The notes below the pieces were generated by a model. That model saw nothing but the letters and a program-made list of their open reading frames with translations, made no database searches and was not told the origin of the DNA. From Paratinospora sagittata (Eukaryota > Streptophyta > Magnoliopsida > Ranunculales > Menispermaceae), in contig CM069589.1 in the NCBI GenBank assembly GCA_035771175.1, positions 25,996,201 through 26,060,200 on the forward strand: a DNA stretch of 64,000 bases, in the 5' to 3' direction. The position numbers and the translations under genes are program-made. This document shows positions 25,004 to 38,449 of the stretch, in pieces. The stretch's first letter is position 1; each line of letters begins with the position of its first letter.

Positions 25004-28000
25004 GAAACCTCCTCATTTCTCATTTATCACACCAAATCACCTTCTATTGTGATTTTTCTTCTCCTTTCTACGCATTCTAAGTTTTTAGTCTTTGAGGCTC
25101 CCGGTGCGGTGCAACAAATTTCTGTCCGGAGGAGAGCGCCAGATCTGAAAGCGGTGCAACGAAGTTCCGTCCGGAGAAAAGCACCAGATCTGAAGGTGGG
25201 GAACGAAACATAGGTTTGCGTGTTTTATAACTTTTATTAAAGTTTACATTCAATTATTATTATGTCTACTATTCATTTACACTGCATTATGTCAATAATG
25301 TTTATGACCTGAATATCCTAACTTTGCACGTCGTGATACCGACCCTGATAAGGATCACTAGACGTTGACAAAGTCAGTATAAATGTCAAGAAAAGACCAG
25401 ACTAGTAGACTAAACTAGTTCATGCATTGGCATCATACATATCACCACCTAGGGACGTATATGGTTTATGACTCATAGAATAGTTAGAAGCATTGCTCAC
25501 TATTCATATTATTTCTCTGGAGAGGGACGTACATGAGAACTCGGCTACGCCGGGGAGGGACATCAGTACGTGAATCCATAGCATCGTTCCTGAGGAGGGA
25601 CGTACAGTGAGAACCTGGCTACGCCCGGGGAAGGACACCTGTACGTGAACTCAGGCGATGTACGCTCATCAAACCATTAATACGTGACGGTGTCATGCAT
25701 ACATACATATTGATTGATTATGATGCTTACATGTGTATTTAAGATATTTGATATTGAAGTATGCTTTATTAATTGTTATACTCATGCACTATTTACCCAC
25801 TGAGCGCGTTAAGCTCACTCCAATATTATCAAATCTTTCACAGGAAATTAGGGTGGACTGGGTGCAGGTTATGGGGCCCACATTTTGTACCCTTTGTATG
25901 AATCATTGGGGATTTGGGAGTATGTTCCCTTGACCATTTTATGTACAAAAGTATTCTGAATTATATGAAATCAGATTTGTACTGTGTACCGTATTTCCGC
26001 TGCGCACTCTGTTATTACCATTGTGATTGTTCCAAATGCGCGCCCCGTCCGAGAGTGTACCGCCGGTTTAGGCGCGTCCGGGCGGGGTGTGACATTATTC
26101 TTCCTTCCAAGGAATGTGCATTCACTCAAATTGGAGTCCGGAAGAAAACGTTATGGCAATTTGAATGTTTGTTAAACATTGACCAACGTACTTATGAATC
26201 TAATCAGCAATCAAAATTCAAAAAGCCGTAGCCATTTCTTTGGAAGTATGATCTGAGTTATTCAAAAGGCGTTTAAAATATCCTTTCTTCCTCTTTTCAA
26301 CGCATTTTCAATCACTCAAATCGAAGTCAGGAATAAAATTTTATGGCTATTTAAATGTTTTTTGCCGATCAATAAACTTACTTATCAAAAAAATCATGAC
26401 AAAAAGTTAAAATAGCGGTAACTTTTCATCCCGACTTTGATTTGAGTAATTGAAAAAGAATTGAAAATGTCTTTTGTTCCTATTTCTAACGCATTTTCAA
26501 TCACACAAATTAGAGTTAGAATGAAAAAGTTGTGGTTATTTTAAAGTTTCACACCGATCATTCAATTACTTCTCGATTGAATCGGTAAGAAAAATTCAGA
26601 TAGACTTACAGTTAAATCCTGACACTGATAAGAGTTAATAAAAAGGCGTTGAAAATATTGTTTATTCTTCCTTCCAAGGAATGTGCATTCACTCAAATTG
26701 GAGTCCGGAAGAAAACGTTATGGCAATTTGAATGTTTGTTAAACATTGACCAACGTACTTATGAATCTAATCAGCAATCAAAATTCAAAAAGCCGTAGCC
26801 ATTTCTTTGGAAGTATGATCTGAGTTATTCAAAAGGCGTTTAAAATATCATTTCTTCCTCTTTTCAACGCATTTTCAATCACTCAAATCGAAGTCAGGAA
26901 TAAAATGTTATGGCTATTTGAATGTTTTTTGCCGATCAATAAACTTACTTATCAAAAAAATCATGACAAAAAGTTAAAATAGCGGTAACTTTTCATCCCG
27001 ACTTTGATTTGAGTAATTGAAAAAGAATTGAAAACGTTTTTTCTTCGAATTTCTAACGCATGTTCAATCACACAAGTTGGAGCCGAAATCAAAAAGTTGT
27101 GGTTATTTTAAAGTTTCAACCCGATCATTCAATTACTTCGCGATTGCATCGGTAAGAAAAATTCAAATAAACTTAAAGTTAAATCCTGACACTGATATGA
27201 GTTAATAAAAAGGCGTTGAAAATATTGTTTATTCTTCTTTCCAAGGAATGTGCATTCAATCAAATTGGAGTCCGGAAGAAAACGTTATGGCAATTTGAAT
27301 GTTTGTTACCCATTGACCAACGTACTTATGAATCTAATCAGCAATCAAAATTCAAAAAGCCGTAGCCATTTCTTTGGAAGTATGATTTGAGTTATTCAAA
27401 AGGCGTTTAAAATATCGTTTCTTCCTCTTTTCAACGCAGTTTCAATCACTCAAATCGAAGTCAGGAATAAAATGTTTTGGCTATTTGAATTTTTTTTGCC
27501 GATCAATCAACTTACTTATCAAAATAGCGGTAACTTTTCATTCCGACTTTGATTTCAGTGATTGAAAAAGAATTGAAAATGTCTTTTGTTCGAATTTCTA
27601 ACGCATGTTCAATCACACAAATTGGAGTCGAAATCAAAAAGTTGTGGTTATTTTAAAGTTTCACACCGATCATTCAATTACTTCGCAATTGAATCGGTAA
27701 GAAAAATTCAAATAGACTTACAGTTAAATTCTGACTCTGATATAAGTTAATAAAAAGGCGTTGAAAATATTGTTTATTCTTCTTTCCAAGGAATGTGCAT
27801 TCACTTAAATTGGAGTCCGAAAGAAAACGTTATGGCTATTTGAATGTTTGTTACCCATTAACTAACGTACTTATGAATCTAATCAGCAATCAAAATTCAA
27901 AAAGCCGTAGTCATTTCTTTGGACGTGTGATTTTTGTTATTCAAAAGACGTTTAAAATATCGTTTCTTCCTCTTTGCAACGCATTTTCAATCACTCAAAT

Positions 28001-28926
28001 CGGAGACAGGAATAAAATGTTATGGCTATTTGAATGTTTTTTGCCGATCAATCAAATTACTTATTGAAAAAATCGTGATGAAAAGTCAAAATAACCGTAA
28101 CTTTTCATCCGACTTTGATTTGAGTGATTGAAAAAGAATTGAAAATGTCTTTTGTTCGAATTTCTAACGCATGTTCAATCACACAAATTGGAGTCGAAAT
28201 CAAAAAGTTGTGGTTATTTTAAAGTTTCACACCGATCATTCAATTACTTCGCGATTGAATCGGTAAGAAAAATTCAAATAGACTTACAGTTAAATTCTGA
28301 CTCTGATATAAGTTAATAAAAAGGCGTTGAAAATATTGTTTATTCTTCTTTCCAAGGAATGTGCATTCACTTAAATTGGAGTCCGGAAGAAAACGTTATG
28401 GCTATTTGAATGTTTGTTACCAATTAACTAACGTACTTATGAATCTAATCAACAATCAAAATTCAAAAAGCCGTAGTCATTTCTTTGGACGTGTGATTTT
28501 TGTTATTCAAAAGACGTTTAAAATATCGTTTCTTCCTCTTTGCAACGCATTTTCAATCACTCAAATCGGAGACAGGAATAAAATGTTATGGCTATTTGAA
28601 TGTTTTTCGCCGATCAATCAAATTACTTATTGAAAAAATCGTGAAGAAAAGTCAAAATAACCGTAACTTTTCATACGACTTTGATTTGAGTGATTGAAAA
28701 AGAATTGAAAATGTCTTTTGTTCGAATTTCTAACGCATGTTCAATCACACAAATTGGAGGCGAAATTAAAAAGTTGTGGTTATTTTAAAGTTTCACACCG
28801 ATCATTCAATTACTTCGCGATTGCATCGGTAAGAAAAATTCAAATAAACTTAAAGCTAAATCCTGACACTGATATGAGTTAATAAAAAGGCGTTGAAAAT
28901 ATTGTTTATCTTTCTTTCCAAGGAAT

Positions 28927-31900
28927 GTGCATTCACTCAAATTGGAGTCCGGAAGAAAACGTTATGGCAATTTGAATGTTTGTTACCCATTGACCAACGT
29001 ACTTATGAATCTAATCAGCAATCAAAATTCAAAAAGCCGTAGTCATTTCTTTGGACGTATGATTTTAGTTATTCAAAAGACGTTTAAAATATGGTTTCTT
29101 CCTATTTGCAACGCCTTTTCAAACACTCAAATCGAAGTCAGGAATAAAATGTTGTGGCTATTTGAATTTTTTTTGCCTATCAACCAACTTACTTATCAAA
29201 ATAGCGGTAACTTTTCATCCCGACTTTGATTTCAGTGATTGAAAAAGAATTGAAAATGTCTTTTGTTCGAATTTCTAACGCATGTTCAATCACACAAATT
29301 GGAGTCGAAATCAAAAAGTTGTGGTTATTTTAAAGTTTCACACCGATCATTCAATTACTTCGCGATTGAATCGGTAAGAAAAATTCAAATAGACTTACAG
29401 TTAAATTCTGACTCTGATATAAGTTAATAAAAAGGCGTTGAAAATATTGTTCATTCTTCTTTCCAAGGAATGTGCATTCACTTAAATTGGAGTCCGAAAG
29501 AAAACGTTATGGCTATTTGAATGTTTGTTACCCATTAGCTAACGTACTTATGAATCTAATCAGCAATCAAAATTCAAAAAGCCGTAGTCATTTCTTTGGA
29601 CGTGTGATTTTTGTTATTCAAAAGATGTTTAAAATATCGTTTCTTCCTCTTCGCAATGCATTTTCAATCACTCAAATCGGAGACAGGAATAAAATGTTAT
29701 GGCTATTTGAATGTTTTTTGCCGATCAATCAAATTACTTATTGAAAAAATCGTGAAGAAAAGTCAAAATAACCGTAACTTTTCATCCGACTTTGATTTGA
29801 GTGATTGAAAAATTATTGAAAATGTCTTTTGTTCGAATTTCTAACGCATGTTCAATCACACAAATTGGAGTCAAAATCAAAAAGTTGTGGTTATTTTAAA
29901 GTTTCACACCGATCATTCAATTACTTAGCGATTGAATCGGTAAGAAAAATTCAAATAGACTTACAGTTAAATTCTGACTCTGATGTAAGTTAATAAAGAG
30001 GAGTTGAAAATATTGTTTATTCTTCTTTCCAAGGAATGTGCATTCACTTAAATTGGAGTCCGGAAGAAAACGTTATGGCTATTTGAATGTTTGTTACCCA
30101 TTAACTAACGTACTTATGAATCTAATCAGCAATCAAAATTCAAAAAGCCGTAGTCATTTCTTTGGACGTGTGATTTTTGTTATTTAAAAGACGTTTAAAA
30201 TATCGTTTCTTCCTCTTTGCAACGAATTTTCAATCACTCAAATCGGAGACAGGAATAAAATGTTATGGCTATTTAAATGTTTTTTGCCGATCAATCAAAT
30301 TACTTATTGAAAAAATCGTGAAGAAAAGTCAAAATAACCGTAACTTTTCATCCGACTTTGATTTGAGTGATTGAAAAAGAATTGAAAATGTCTTTTGTTC
30401 GAATTTCTAATGCATGTTCAATCACACAAATTGTAGTCGAAATCAAAAAGTTGTGGTTATTTTAAAGTTTCACACCGATCATTCAATTACTTCGTGATTG
30501 CATCGGTAAGAAAAATTCAAATAAACTTAAAGTTAAATCCTGACACTGATATGAGTTAATAAAAAGGCGTTGAAAATATTGTTCATTCTTCTTTCCAAGG
30601 AATGTGCATTCACTCAAATTGGAGTCCGGAAGAAAACGTTATGGCAATTTGAATGTTTGTTACCCATTGACCAACGTACTTATGAATCTAATCAGCAATC
30701 AAAATTCAAAAAGCCGTAGTCATTTCTTTGGACGTATGATTTTAGTTATTCAAAAGACGTTTAAAATATCGTTTCTTCCTATTTGCAACGCCTTTTCAAT
30801 CACTCAAATCGAAGTCAGGAATAAAATGTTGTGGCTATTTGAATTTTTTTTGCCGATCAACCAACTTACTTATCAAAATAGCGGTAACTTTTCATCCCGA
30901 CTTTGATTTCAGTGATTGAAAAAGAATTGAAAATGTCTTTTGTTCGAATTTCTAACGCTTGTTCAATCACACAAATTGGAGTCGAAATCAAAAAGTTGTG
31001 GTTATTTTAAAGTTTCACACCGATCATTCAATTACTTCGCGATTGAATCGGTAAGAAAAAGTCAAATAGACTTACAGTTAAATTCTGACTCTGATATAAG
31101 TTAATAAAAAGGCGTTGAAAATATTGTTTATTCTTCTTTCCAAGGAATGTGCATTCACTTAAATTGGAGTCCGGAAGAAAACGTTATGTCTATTTGAATG
31201 TTTGTTACCCATTGACCAACGTACTTATGAATCTAATCAGCAATCAAAATTCAAAAAGCCGTAGTCATTTCTTTGGACGTATGATTTTAGTTATTCAAAA
31301 GACGTTTAAAATATCGTTTCTTCTTCTTTGCAACGCATTTTCAATCACTCAAATCGGAGACAGGAATAAAATGTTATGGCTATTTGAATGTTTTTTGCCG
31401 ATCAATCAAATTACTTATTGAAAAAATCGTGAAGAAAAGTCAAAATAACCGTAACTTTTCATACGACTTTGATTTGAGTGATTGAAAAAGAATTGAAAAT
31501 GTCTTTTGTTCGAATTTCTAACGCATGTTCAATCACACAAATTGGAGGCGAAATTAAAAAGTTGTGGTTATTTTAAAGTTTCACACCGATCATTCAATTA
31601 CTTCGCGATTGCATCGGTAAGAAAAATTCAAATAAACTTAAAGCTAAATCCTGACACTGATATGAGTTAATAAAAAGGCGTTGAAAATATTGTTTATCTT
31701 TCTTTCCAAGGAATGTGCATTCACTCAAATTGGAGTCCGGAAGAAAACGTTATGGCAATTTGAATGTTTGTTACCCATTGACCAACGTACTTATGAATCT
31801 AATCAGCAATCAAAATTCAAAAAGCCGTAGTCATTTCTTTGGACGTATGATTTTAGTTATTCAAAAGACGTTTAAAATATGGTTTCTTCCTATTTGCAAC

Positions 31901-33700
31901 GCCTTTTCAATCACTCAAATCGAAGTCAGGAATAAAATGTTGTGGCTATTTGAATTTTTTTTGCCTATCAACCAACTTACTTATCAAAATAGCGGTAACT
32001 TTTCATCCCGACTTTGATTTCAGTGATTGAAAAAGAATTGAAAATGTCTTTTGTTCGAATTTCTAACGCATGTTCAATCACACAAATTGGAGTCGAAATC
32101 AAAAAGTTGTGGTTATTTTAAAGTTTCACACCGATCATTCAATTACTTCGCGATTGAATCGGTAAGAAAAATTCAAATAGACTTACAGTTAAATTCTGAC
32201 TCTGATATAAGTTAATAAAAAGGCGTTGAAAATATTGTTCATTCTTCTTTCCAAGGAATGTGCATTCACTTAAATTGGAGTCCGAAAGAAAACGTTATGG
32301 CTATTTGAATGTTTGTTACCCATTAACTAACGTACTTATGAATCTAATCACCAATCAAAATTCAAAAAGCCGTAGTCATTTCTTTGGACGTGTGATTTTT
32401 GTTATTCAAAAGATGTTTAAAATATCGTTTCTTCCTCTTCGCAATGCATTTTCAATCACTCAAATCGGAGACAGGAATAAAATGTTATGGCTATTTGAAT
32501 GTTTTTTGCCGATCAATCAAATTACTTATTGAAAAAATCGTGAAGAAAAGTCAAAATAACCGTAACTTTTCATCCGACTTTGATTTGAGTGATTGAAAAA
32601 TTATTGAAAATGTCTTTTGTTCGAATTTCTAACGCATGTTCAATCACACAAATTGGAGTCAAAATCAAAAAGTTGTGGTTATTTTAAAGTTTCACACCGA
32701 TCATTCAATTACTTAGCGATTGAATCGGTAAGAAAAATTCAAATAGACTTACAGTTAAATTCTGACTCTGATGTAAGTTAATAAAGAGGAGTTGAAAATA
32801 TTGTTTATTCTTCTTTCCAAGGAATGTGCATTCACTTAAATTGGAGTCCGGAAGAAAACGTTATGGCTATTTGAATGTTTGTTACCCATTAACTAACGTA
32901 CTTATGAATCTAATCAGCAATCAAAATTCAAAAAGCCGTAGTCATTTCTTTGGACGTGTGATTTTTGTTATTTAAAAGACGTTTAAAATATCGTTTCTTC
33001 CTCTTTGCAACGAATTTTCAATCACTCAAATCGGAGACAGGAATAAAATGTTATGGCTATTTGAATGTTTTTTGCCGATCAATCAAATTACTTATTGAAA
33101 AAATCGTGAAGAAAAGTCAAAATAACCGTAACTTTTCATCCGACTTTGATTTGAGTGATTGAAAAAGAATTGAAAATGTCTTTTGTTCGAATTTCTAATG
33201 CATGTTCAATCACACAAATTGTAGTCGAAATCAAAAAGTTGTGGTTATTTTAAAGTTTCACACCGATCATTCAATTACTTCGTGATTGCATCGGTAAGAA
33301 AAATTCAAATAAACTTAAAGTTAAATCCTGACACTGATATGAGTTAATAAAAAGGCGTTGAAAATATTGTTCATTCTTCTTTCCAAGGAATGTGCATTCA
33401 CTCAAATTGGAGTCCGGAAGAAAACGTTATGGCAATTTGAATGTTTGTTACCCATTGACCAACGTACTTATGAATCTAATCAGCAATCAAAATTCAAAAA
33501 GCCGTAGTCATTTCTTTGGACGTATGATTTTAGTTATTCAAAAGACGTTTAAAATATCGTTTCTTCCTATTTGCAACGCCTTTTCAATCACTCAAATCGA
33601 AGTCAGGAATAAAATGTTGTGGCTATTTGAATTTTTTTTGCCGATCAACCAACTTACTTATCAAAATAGCGGTAACTTTTCATCCCGACTTTGATTTCAG
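28927..33700. repeat. Five-monomer higher-order repeat, period 2788 bp
   Basis: Monomers at 28927, 29472, 30038 and 30604 match those at 31715, 32260, 32826 and 33392 with a constant 2788-bp offset. Shared private variants include ATATGGTTTC, GATGTTTAAAATATC, AATTATTGAAAAT and GATGTAAGTTAATAAAGAGG. The duplicated block begins inside the 28361 monomer (both copies share CATACGAC and TTGGAGGCG) and ends inside the third subunit of the 33392 monomer, so its breakpoints do not fall at monomer boundaries. Confidence 0.85.
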
Positions 33701-36700
33701 TGATTGAAAAAGAATTGAAAATGTCTTTTGTTCGAATTTCTAACGCATGTTCAATCACACAAATTGTAGTCGAAATCAAAAAGTTGTGGTTATTTTAAAG
33801 TTTCACACCGATCATTCAATTACTTCGTGATTGCATCGGTAAGAAAAATTCAAATAAACTTAAAGTTAAATCCTGACACTGATATGAGTTAATAAAAAGG
33901 CGTTGAAAATATTGTTCATTCTTCTTTCCAAGGAATGTGCATTCACTCAAATTGGAGTCCGGAAGAAAACGTTATGGCAATTTGAATGTTTGTTACCCAT
34001 TGACCAACGTACTTATGAATCTAATCAGCAATCAAAATTCAAAAAGCCGTAGTCATTTCTTTGGACGTATGATTTTAGTTATTCAAAAGACGTTTAAAAT
34101 ATCGTTTTTTCCTCTTTGCAACGCATTTTCAATCACTCAAATCGGAGACAGGAATAAAATGTTATGGCTATTTGAATGTTTTTTGCCAATCAATCAAATT
34201 ACTTATCGAAAAAATCGTGAAGAAAAGTCAAAATAACCGTAACTTTTCATCCCGACTTTGATTTGAGTGATTGAAAAAGAATTGAAAACGTTTTTTCTTC
34301 GAATTTCTAACGCATGTTCAATCACACAAGTTGGAGCTGAAATCAAAAAGTTGTGGTTATTTTAAAGTTTCACCCCGATCATTCAATTACTTCGCGATTG
34401 AATCGGTAATAAAAATTCAACTAAACTTAAAGTTAAATCCTGACACTGATATGAGTTAATAAAACGACGTTGAAAATATTGTTTATTCTTCTTTCCAAGG
34501 AATGTGCATTCACTTAAATTGGAGTTCGGAAGAAAACGTTATGGCTATTTGAATGCTTGTTACCCATTAACCAACGTACTTATGAATCTAATCAGCAATC
34601 AAAATTCAAAAAGTCGTAGTCATTTCTTTGGACGTGTGATTTTTGTTATTCAAAAGACGTTTAAAATATCGTTTCTTCCTCTTTGCAACGCATTTTCAAT
34701 CACACAAATCGGTGACAGGAATAAAATGTTATGGCTATTTGAATGTTTTTTGCCGATCAATCAACTTACTTATCGAAAAAATCGTGACAAAAAGTTAAAA
34801 TAGCGGTAACTTTTCATCCCGACTTTGATTTGAGTAATTGAAAAAGAATTGAAAATGCCTTTTGTTCTTATTTCTAACGCATTTTCAATCACACAAATTG
34901 GAGTCAGAATAAAAAAGTTGTGGTTATTTTAAAGTTTCACACCGATCATTCAATTACTTCTCGATTGAATCGGTAAGAAAAATCCAAATAGACTTACAGT
35001 TAAATTCTGACACTGATATGAGTTAATAAAAAGGCGTTGAAAATATTGTTTATTCTTCCTTCCAAGGAATGTGCATTCACTCAAATTGGAGTCCGGAAGA
35101 AAACGTTATGGCTATTTGAATGTTTGTTACCCATTGACCAACGTACTTATAAATCTAATCAGCAATCAAAATTCAAAAAGCCGTAGTCATTTCTTTGGAC
35201 GTATGATTTTAGTTATTCAAAAGACGTTTAAAATATCATTTCTTCCTCTTTGCAACGCATTTTCAATCACTCAAATCGGAGATAGGAATAAAATGTTATG
35301 GCTATTTGAATGTTTTTTGCCGATCAATCAACTTACTTATCAAAAAAATCATGACAAAAAGTTAAAATAGCGGTAACTTTTCATCCCGACTTTGATTTGA
35401 GTAATTGAAAAAGAATTGAAAATGTCTTTTGTTCCTATTTCTAACGTATTTTCAATCACACAAATTGGAGTCAGAATGAAAAAGTTGTGGTTATTTTAAA
35501 GGTTCACACCGATCATTCAATTACTTCTCGATTGAATCGGTAAGAAAAATTCAGATAGACTTACAGTTAAATCCTGACACTGATAAGAGTTAATAAAAAG
35601 GCGTTGAAAATATTGTTTATTCTTCCTTCCAAGGAATGTGCATTCACTTAAATTGGAGTCCGGAAGAAAACGTTATGGCTATTTGAATGTTTGTTACCCA
35701 TTAACTAACGTACTTATGAATCTAATCAGCAATCAAAATTCAAAAAGCCGTAGTCATTTCTTTGGACGTGTGATTTTTGTTATTTAAAAGACGTTTAAAA
35801 TATCGTTTCTTCCTCTTTGCAACGAATTTTCAATCACTCAAATCGGAGACAGGAATAAAATGTTATGGCTATTTGAATGTTTTTTGCCGATCAATCAAAT
35901 TACTTATTGAAAAAATCGTGAAGAAAAGTCAAAATAACCGTAACTTTTCATCCGACTTTGATTTGAGTGATTGAAAAAGAATTGAAAATGTCTTTTGTTC
36001 GAATTTCTAATGCATGTTCAATCACACAAATTGTAGTCGAAATCAAAAAGTTGTGGTTATTTTAAAGTTTCACACCGATCATTCAATTACTTCGTGATTG
36101 CATCGGTAAGAAAAATTCAAATAAACTTAAAGTTAAATCCTGACACTGATATGAGTTAATAAAAAGGCGTTGAAAATATTGTTCATTCTTCTTTCCAAGG
36201 AATGTGCATTCACTCAAATTGGAGTCCGGAAGAAAACGTTATGGCAATTTGAATGTTTGTTACCCATTGACCAACGTACTTATGAATCTAATCAGCAATC
36301 AAAATTCAAAAAGCCGTAGTCATTTCTTTGGACGTATGATTTTAGTTATTCAAAAGACGTTTAAAATATCGTTTCTTCCTATTTGCAACGCCTTTTCAAT
36401 CACTCAAATCGAAGTCAGGAATAAAATGTTGTGGCTATTTGAATTTTTTTTGCCGATCAACCAACTTACTTATCAAAATAGCGGTAACTTTTCATCCCGA
36501 CTTTGATTTCAGTGATTGAAAAAGAATTGAAAATGTCTTTTGTTCGAATTTCTAACGCATGTTCAATCACACAAATTGGAGTCGAAATCAAAAAGTTGTG
36601 GTTATTTTAAAGTTTCACACCGATCATTCAATTACTTCGCGATTGAATCGGTAAGAAAAAGTCAAATAGACTTACAGTTAAATTCTGACTCTGATATAAG

Positions 36701-38449
36701 TTAATAAAAAGGCGTTGAAAATATTGTTTATTCTTCTTTCCAAGGAATGTGCATTCACTTAAATTGGAGTCCGGAAGAAAACGTTATGGCTATTTGAATG
36801 TTTGTTACCCATTGACCAACGTACTTATGAATCTAATCAGCAATCAAAATTCAAAAAGCCGTAGTCATTTCTTTGGACGTATGATTTTAGTTATTCAAAA
36901 GACGTTTAAAATATCGTTTTTTCCTCTTTGCAACGCATTTTCAATCACTCAAATCGGAGACAGGAATAAAATGTTATGGCTATTTGAATGTTTTTTGCCA
37001 ATCAATCAAATTACTTATCGAAAAAATCGTGAAGAAAAGTCAAAATAACCGTAACTTTTCATCCCGACTTTGATTTGAGTGATTGAAAAAGAATTGAAAA
37101 CGTTTTTTCTTCGAATTTCTAACGCATGTTCAATCACACAAGTTGGAGCTGAAATCAAAAAGTTGTGGTTATTTTAAAGTTTCACCCCGATCATTCAATT
37201 ACTTCGCGATTGAATCGGTAATAAAAATTCAACTAAACTTAAAGTTAAATCCTGACACTGATATGAGTTAATAAAAAGACGTTGAAAATATTGTTTATTC
37301 TTCTTTCCAAGGAATGTGCATTCACTTAAATTGGAGTTCGGAAGAAAACGTTATGGCTATTTGAATGCTTGTTACCCATTAACCAACGTACTTATGAATC
37401 TAATCAGCAATCAAAATTCAAAAAGTCGTAGTCATTTCTTTGGACGTGTGATTTTTGTTATTCAAAAGACGTTTAAAATATCGTTTCTTCCTCTTTGCAA
37501 CGCATTTTCAATCACACAAATCGGAGACAGGAATAAAATGTTATGGCTATTTGAATGTTTTTTGCCGATCAATCAACTTACTTATCGAAAAAATCGTGAC
37601 AAAAAGTTAAAATAGCGGTAACTTTTCATCCCGACTTTGATTTGAGTAATTGAAAAAGAATTGAAAATGCCTTTTGTTCTTATTTCTAACGCATTTTCAA
37701 TCACACAAATTGGAGTCAGAATAAAAAAGTTGTGGTTATTTTAAAGTTTCACACCGATCATTCAATTACTTCTCGATTGAATCGGTAAGAAAAATCCAAA
37801 TAGACTTACAGTTAAATTCTGACACTGATATGAGTTAATAAAAAGGCGTTGAAAATATTGTTTATTCTTCCTTCCAAGGAATGTGCATTCACTCAAATTG
37901 GAGTCCGGAAGAAAACGTTATGGCTATTTGAATGTTTGTTACCCATTGACCAACGTACTTATAAATCTAATCAGCAATCAAAATTCAAAAAGCCGTAGTC
38001 ATTTCTTTGGACGTATGATTTTAGTTATTCAAAAGACGTTTAAAATATCATTTCTTCCTCTTTGCAACGCATTTTCAATCACTCAAATCGGAGATAGGAG
38101 TAAAATGTTATGGCTATTTGAATGTTTTTTGCCGATCAATCAACTTACTTATCAAAAAAATCATGACAAAAAGTTAAAATAGCGGTAACTTTTCATCCCG
38201 ACTTTGATTTGAGTAATTGAAAAAGAATTGAAAATGTCTTTTGTTCCTATTTCTAACGTATTTTCAATCACACAAATTGGAGTCAGAATGAAAAAGTTGT
38301 GGTTATTTTAAAGGTTCACACCGATCATTCAATTACTTCTCGATTGAATCGGTAAGAAAAATTCAGATAGACTTACAGTTAAATCCTGACACTGATAAGA
38401 GTTAATAAAAAGGCGTTGAAAATATTGTTTATTCTTCCTTCCAAGGAAT
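32826..38449. repeat. Five-monomer higher-order repeat, period 2812 bp
   Basis: Monomers at 32826, 33392, 33937, 34504 and 35071 match those at 35638, 36204, 36749, 37316 and 37883 with a constant 2812-bp offset. Shared variants include TTGGAGTTCGGAAG, GAATGCTTGTTACCC, TAAATCTAATCAGC and AATCCAAATAGAC. It overlaps the 2788-bp repeat, showing successive rounds of unequal exchange. Confidence 0.85.

Larger units (their letters stand above)
24737..26094 (+). mobile_element. 5'-truncated solo LTR (copy 2), a segmental duplicate of copy 1
   Basis: Nearly identical to copy 1 from its 5'-AAATTTTTACTATTTGGG portion to the GGGTGTGACA end, but the TGTAATACCC start and poly(A) tract are missing. The break lies at ATTTG (24737-24741), a 5-bp motif that occurs in copy 1 both at the satellite-LTR junction and just after the poly(A) tract, so a microhomology deletion explains it. 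The right flank is TTATT followed by the same variant monomer as after copy 1. Both LTRs sit at the same point of the monomer and their ends are 3629 bp apart. Differences outside the minisatellite appear to be only a handful of substitutions. Confidence 0.9.

Noticed and set aside
21189..25080. Open frames of ARTFRR/PERSGA/CQNVQA repeats in the LTRs
   Set aside because: They result from a 20-bp unit without stop codons in any frame and lie upstream of the TATA box, so they would not be transcribed from that LTR's own promoter.
21117..26094. A single LTR retrotransposon with satellite as its internal domain (LTR1-satellite-LTR2)
   Set aside because: The satellite between the LTRs is in exact phase with the outer array, and removing copy 1 plus TTATT restores a 567-bp unit. 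There is no primer binding site or polypurine tract next to the satellite, so segmental duplication is simpler.
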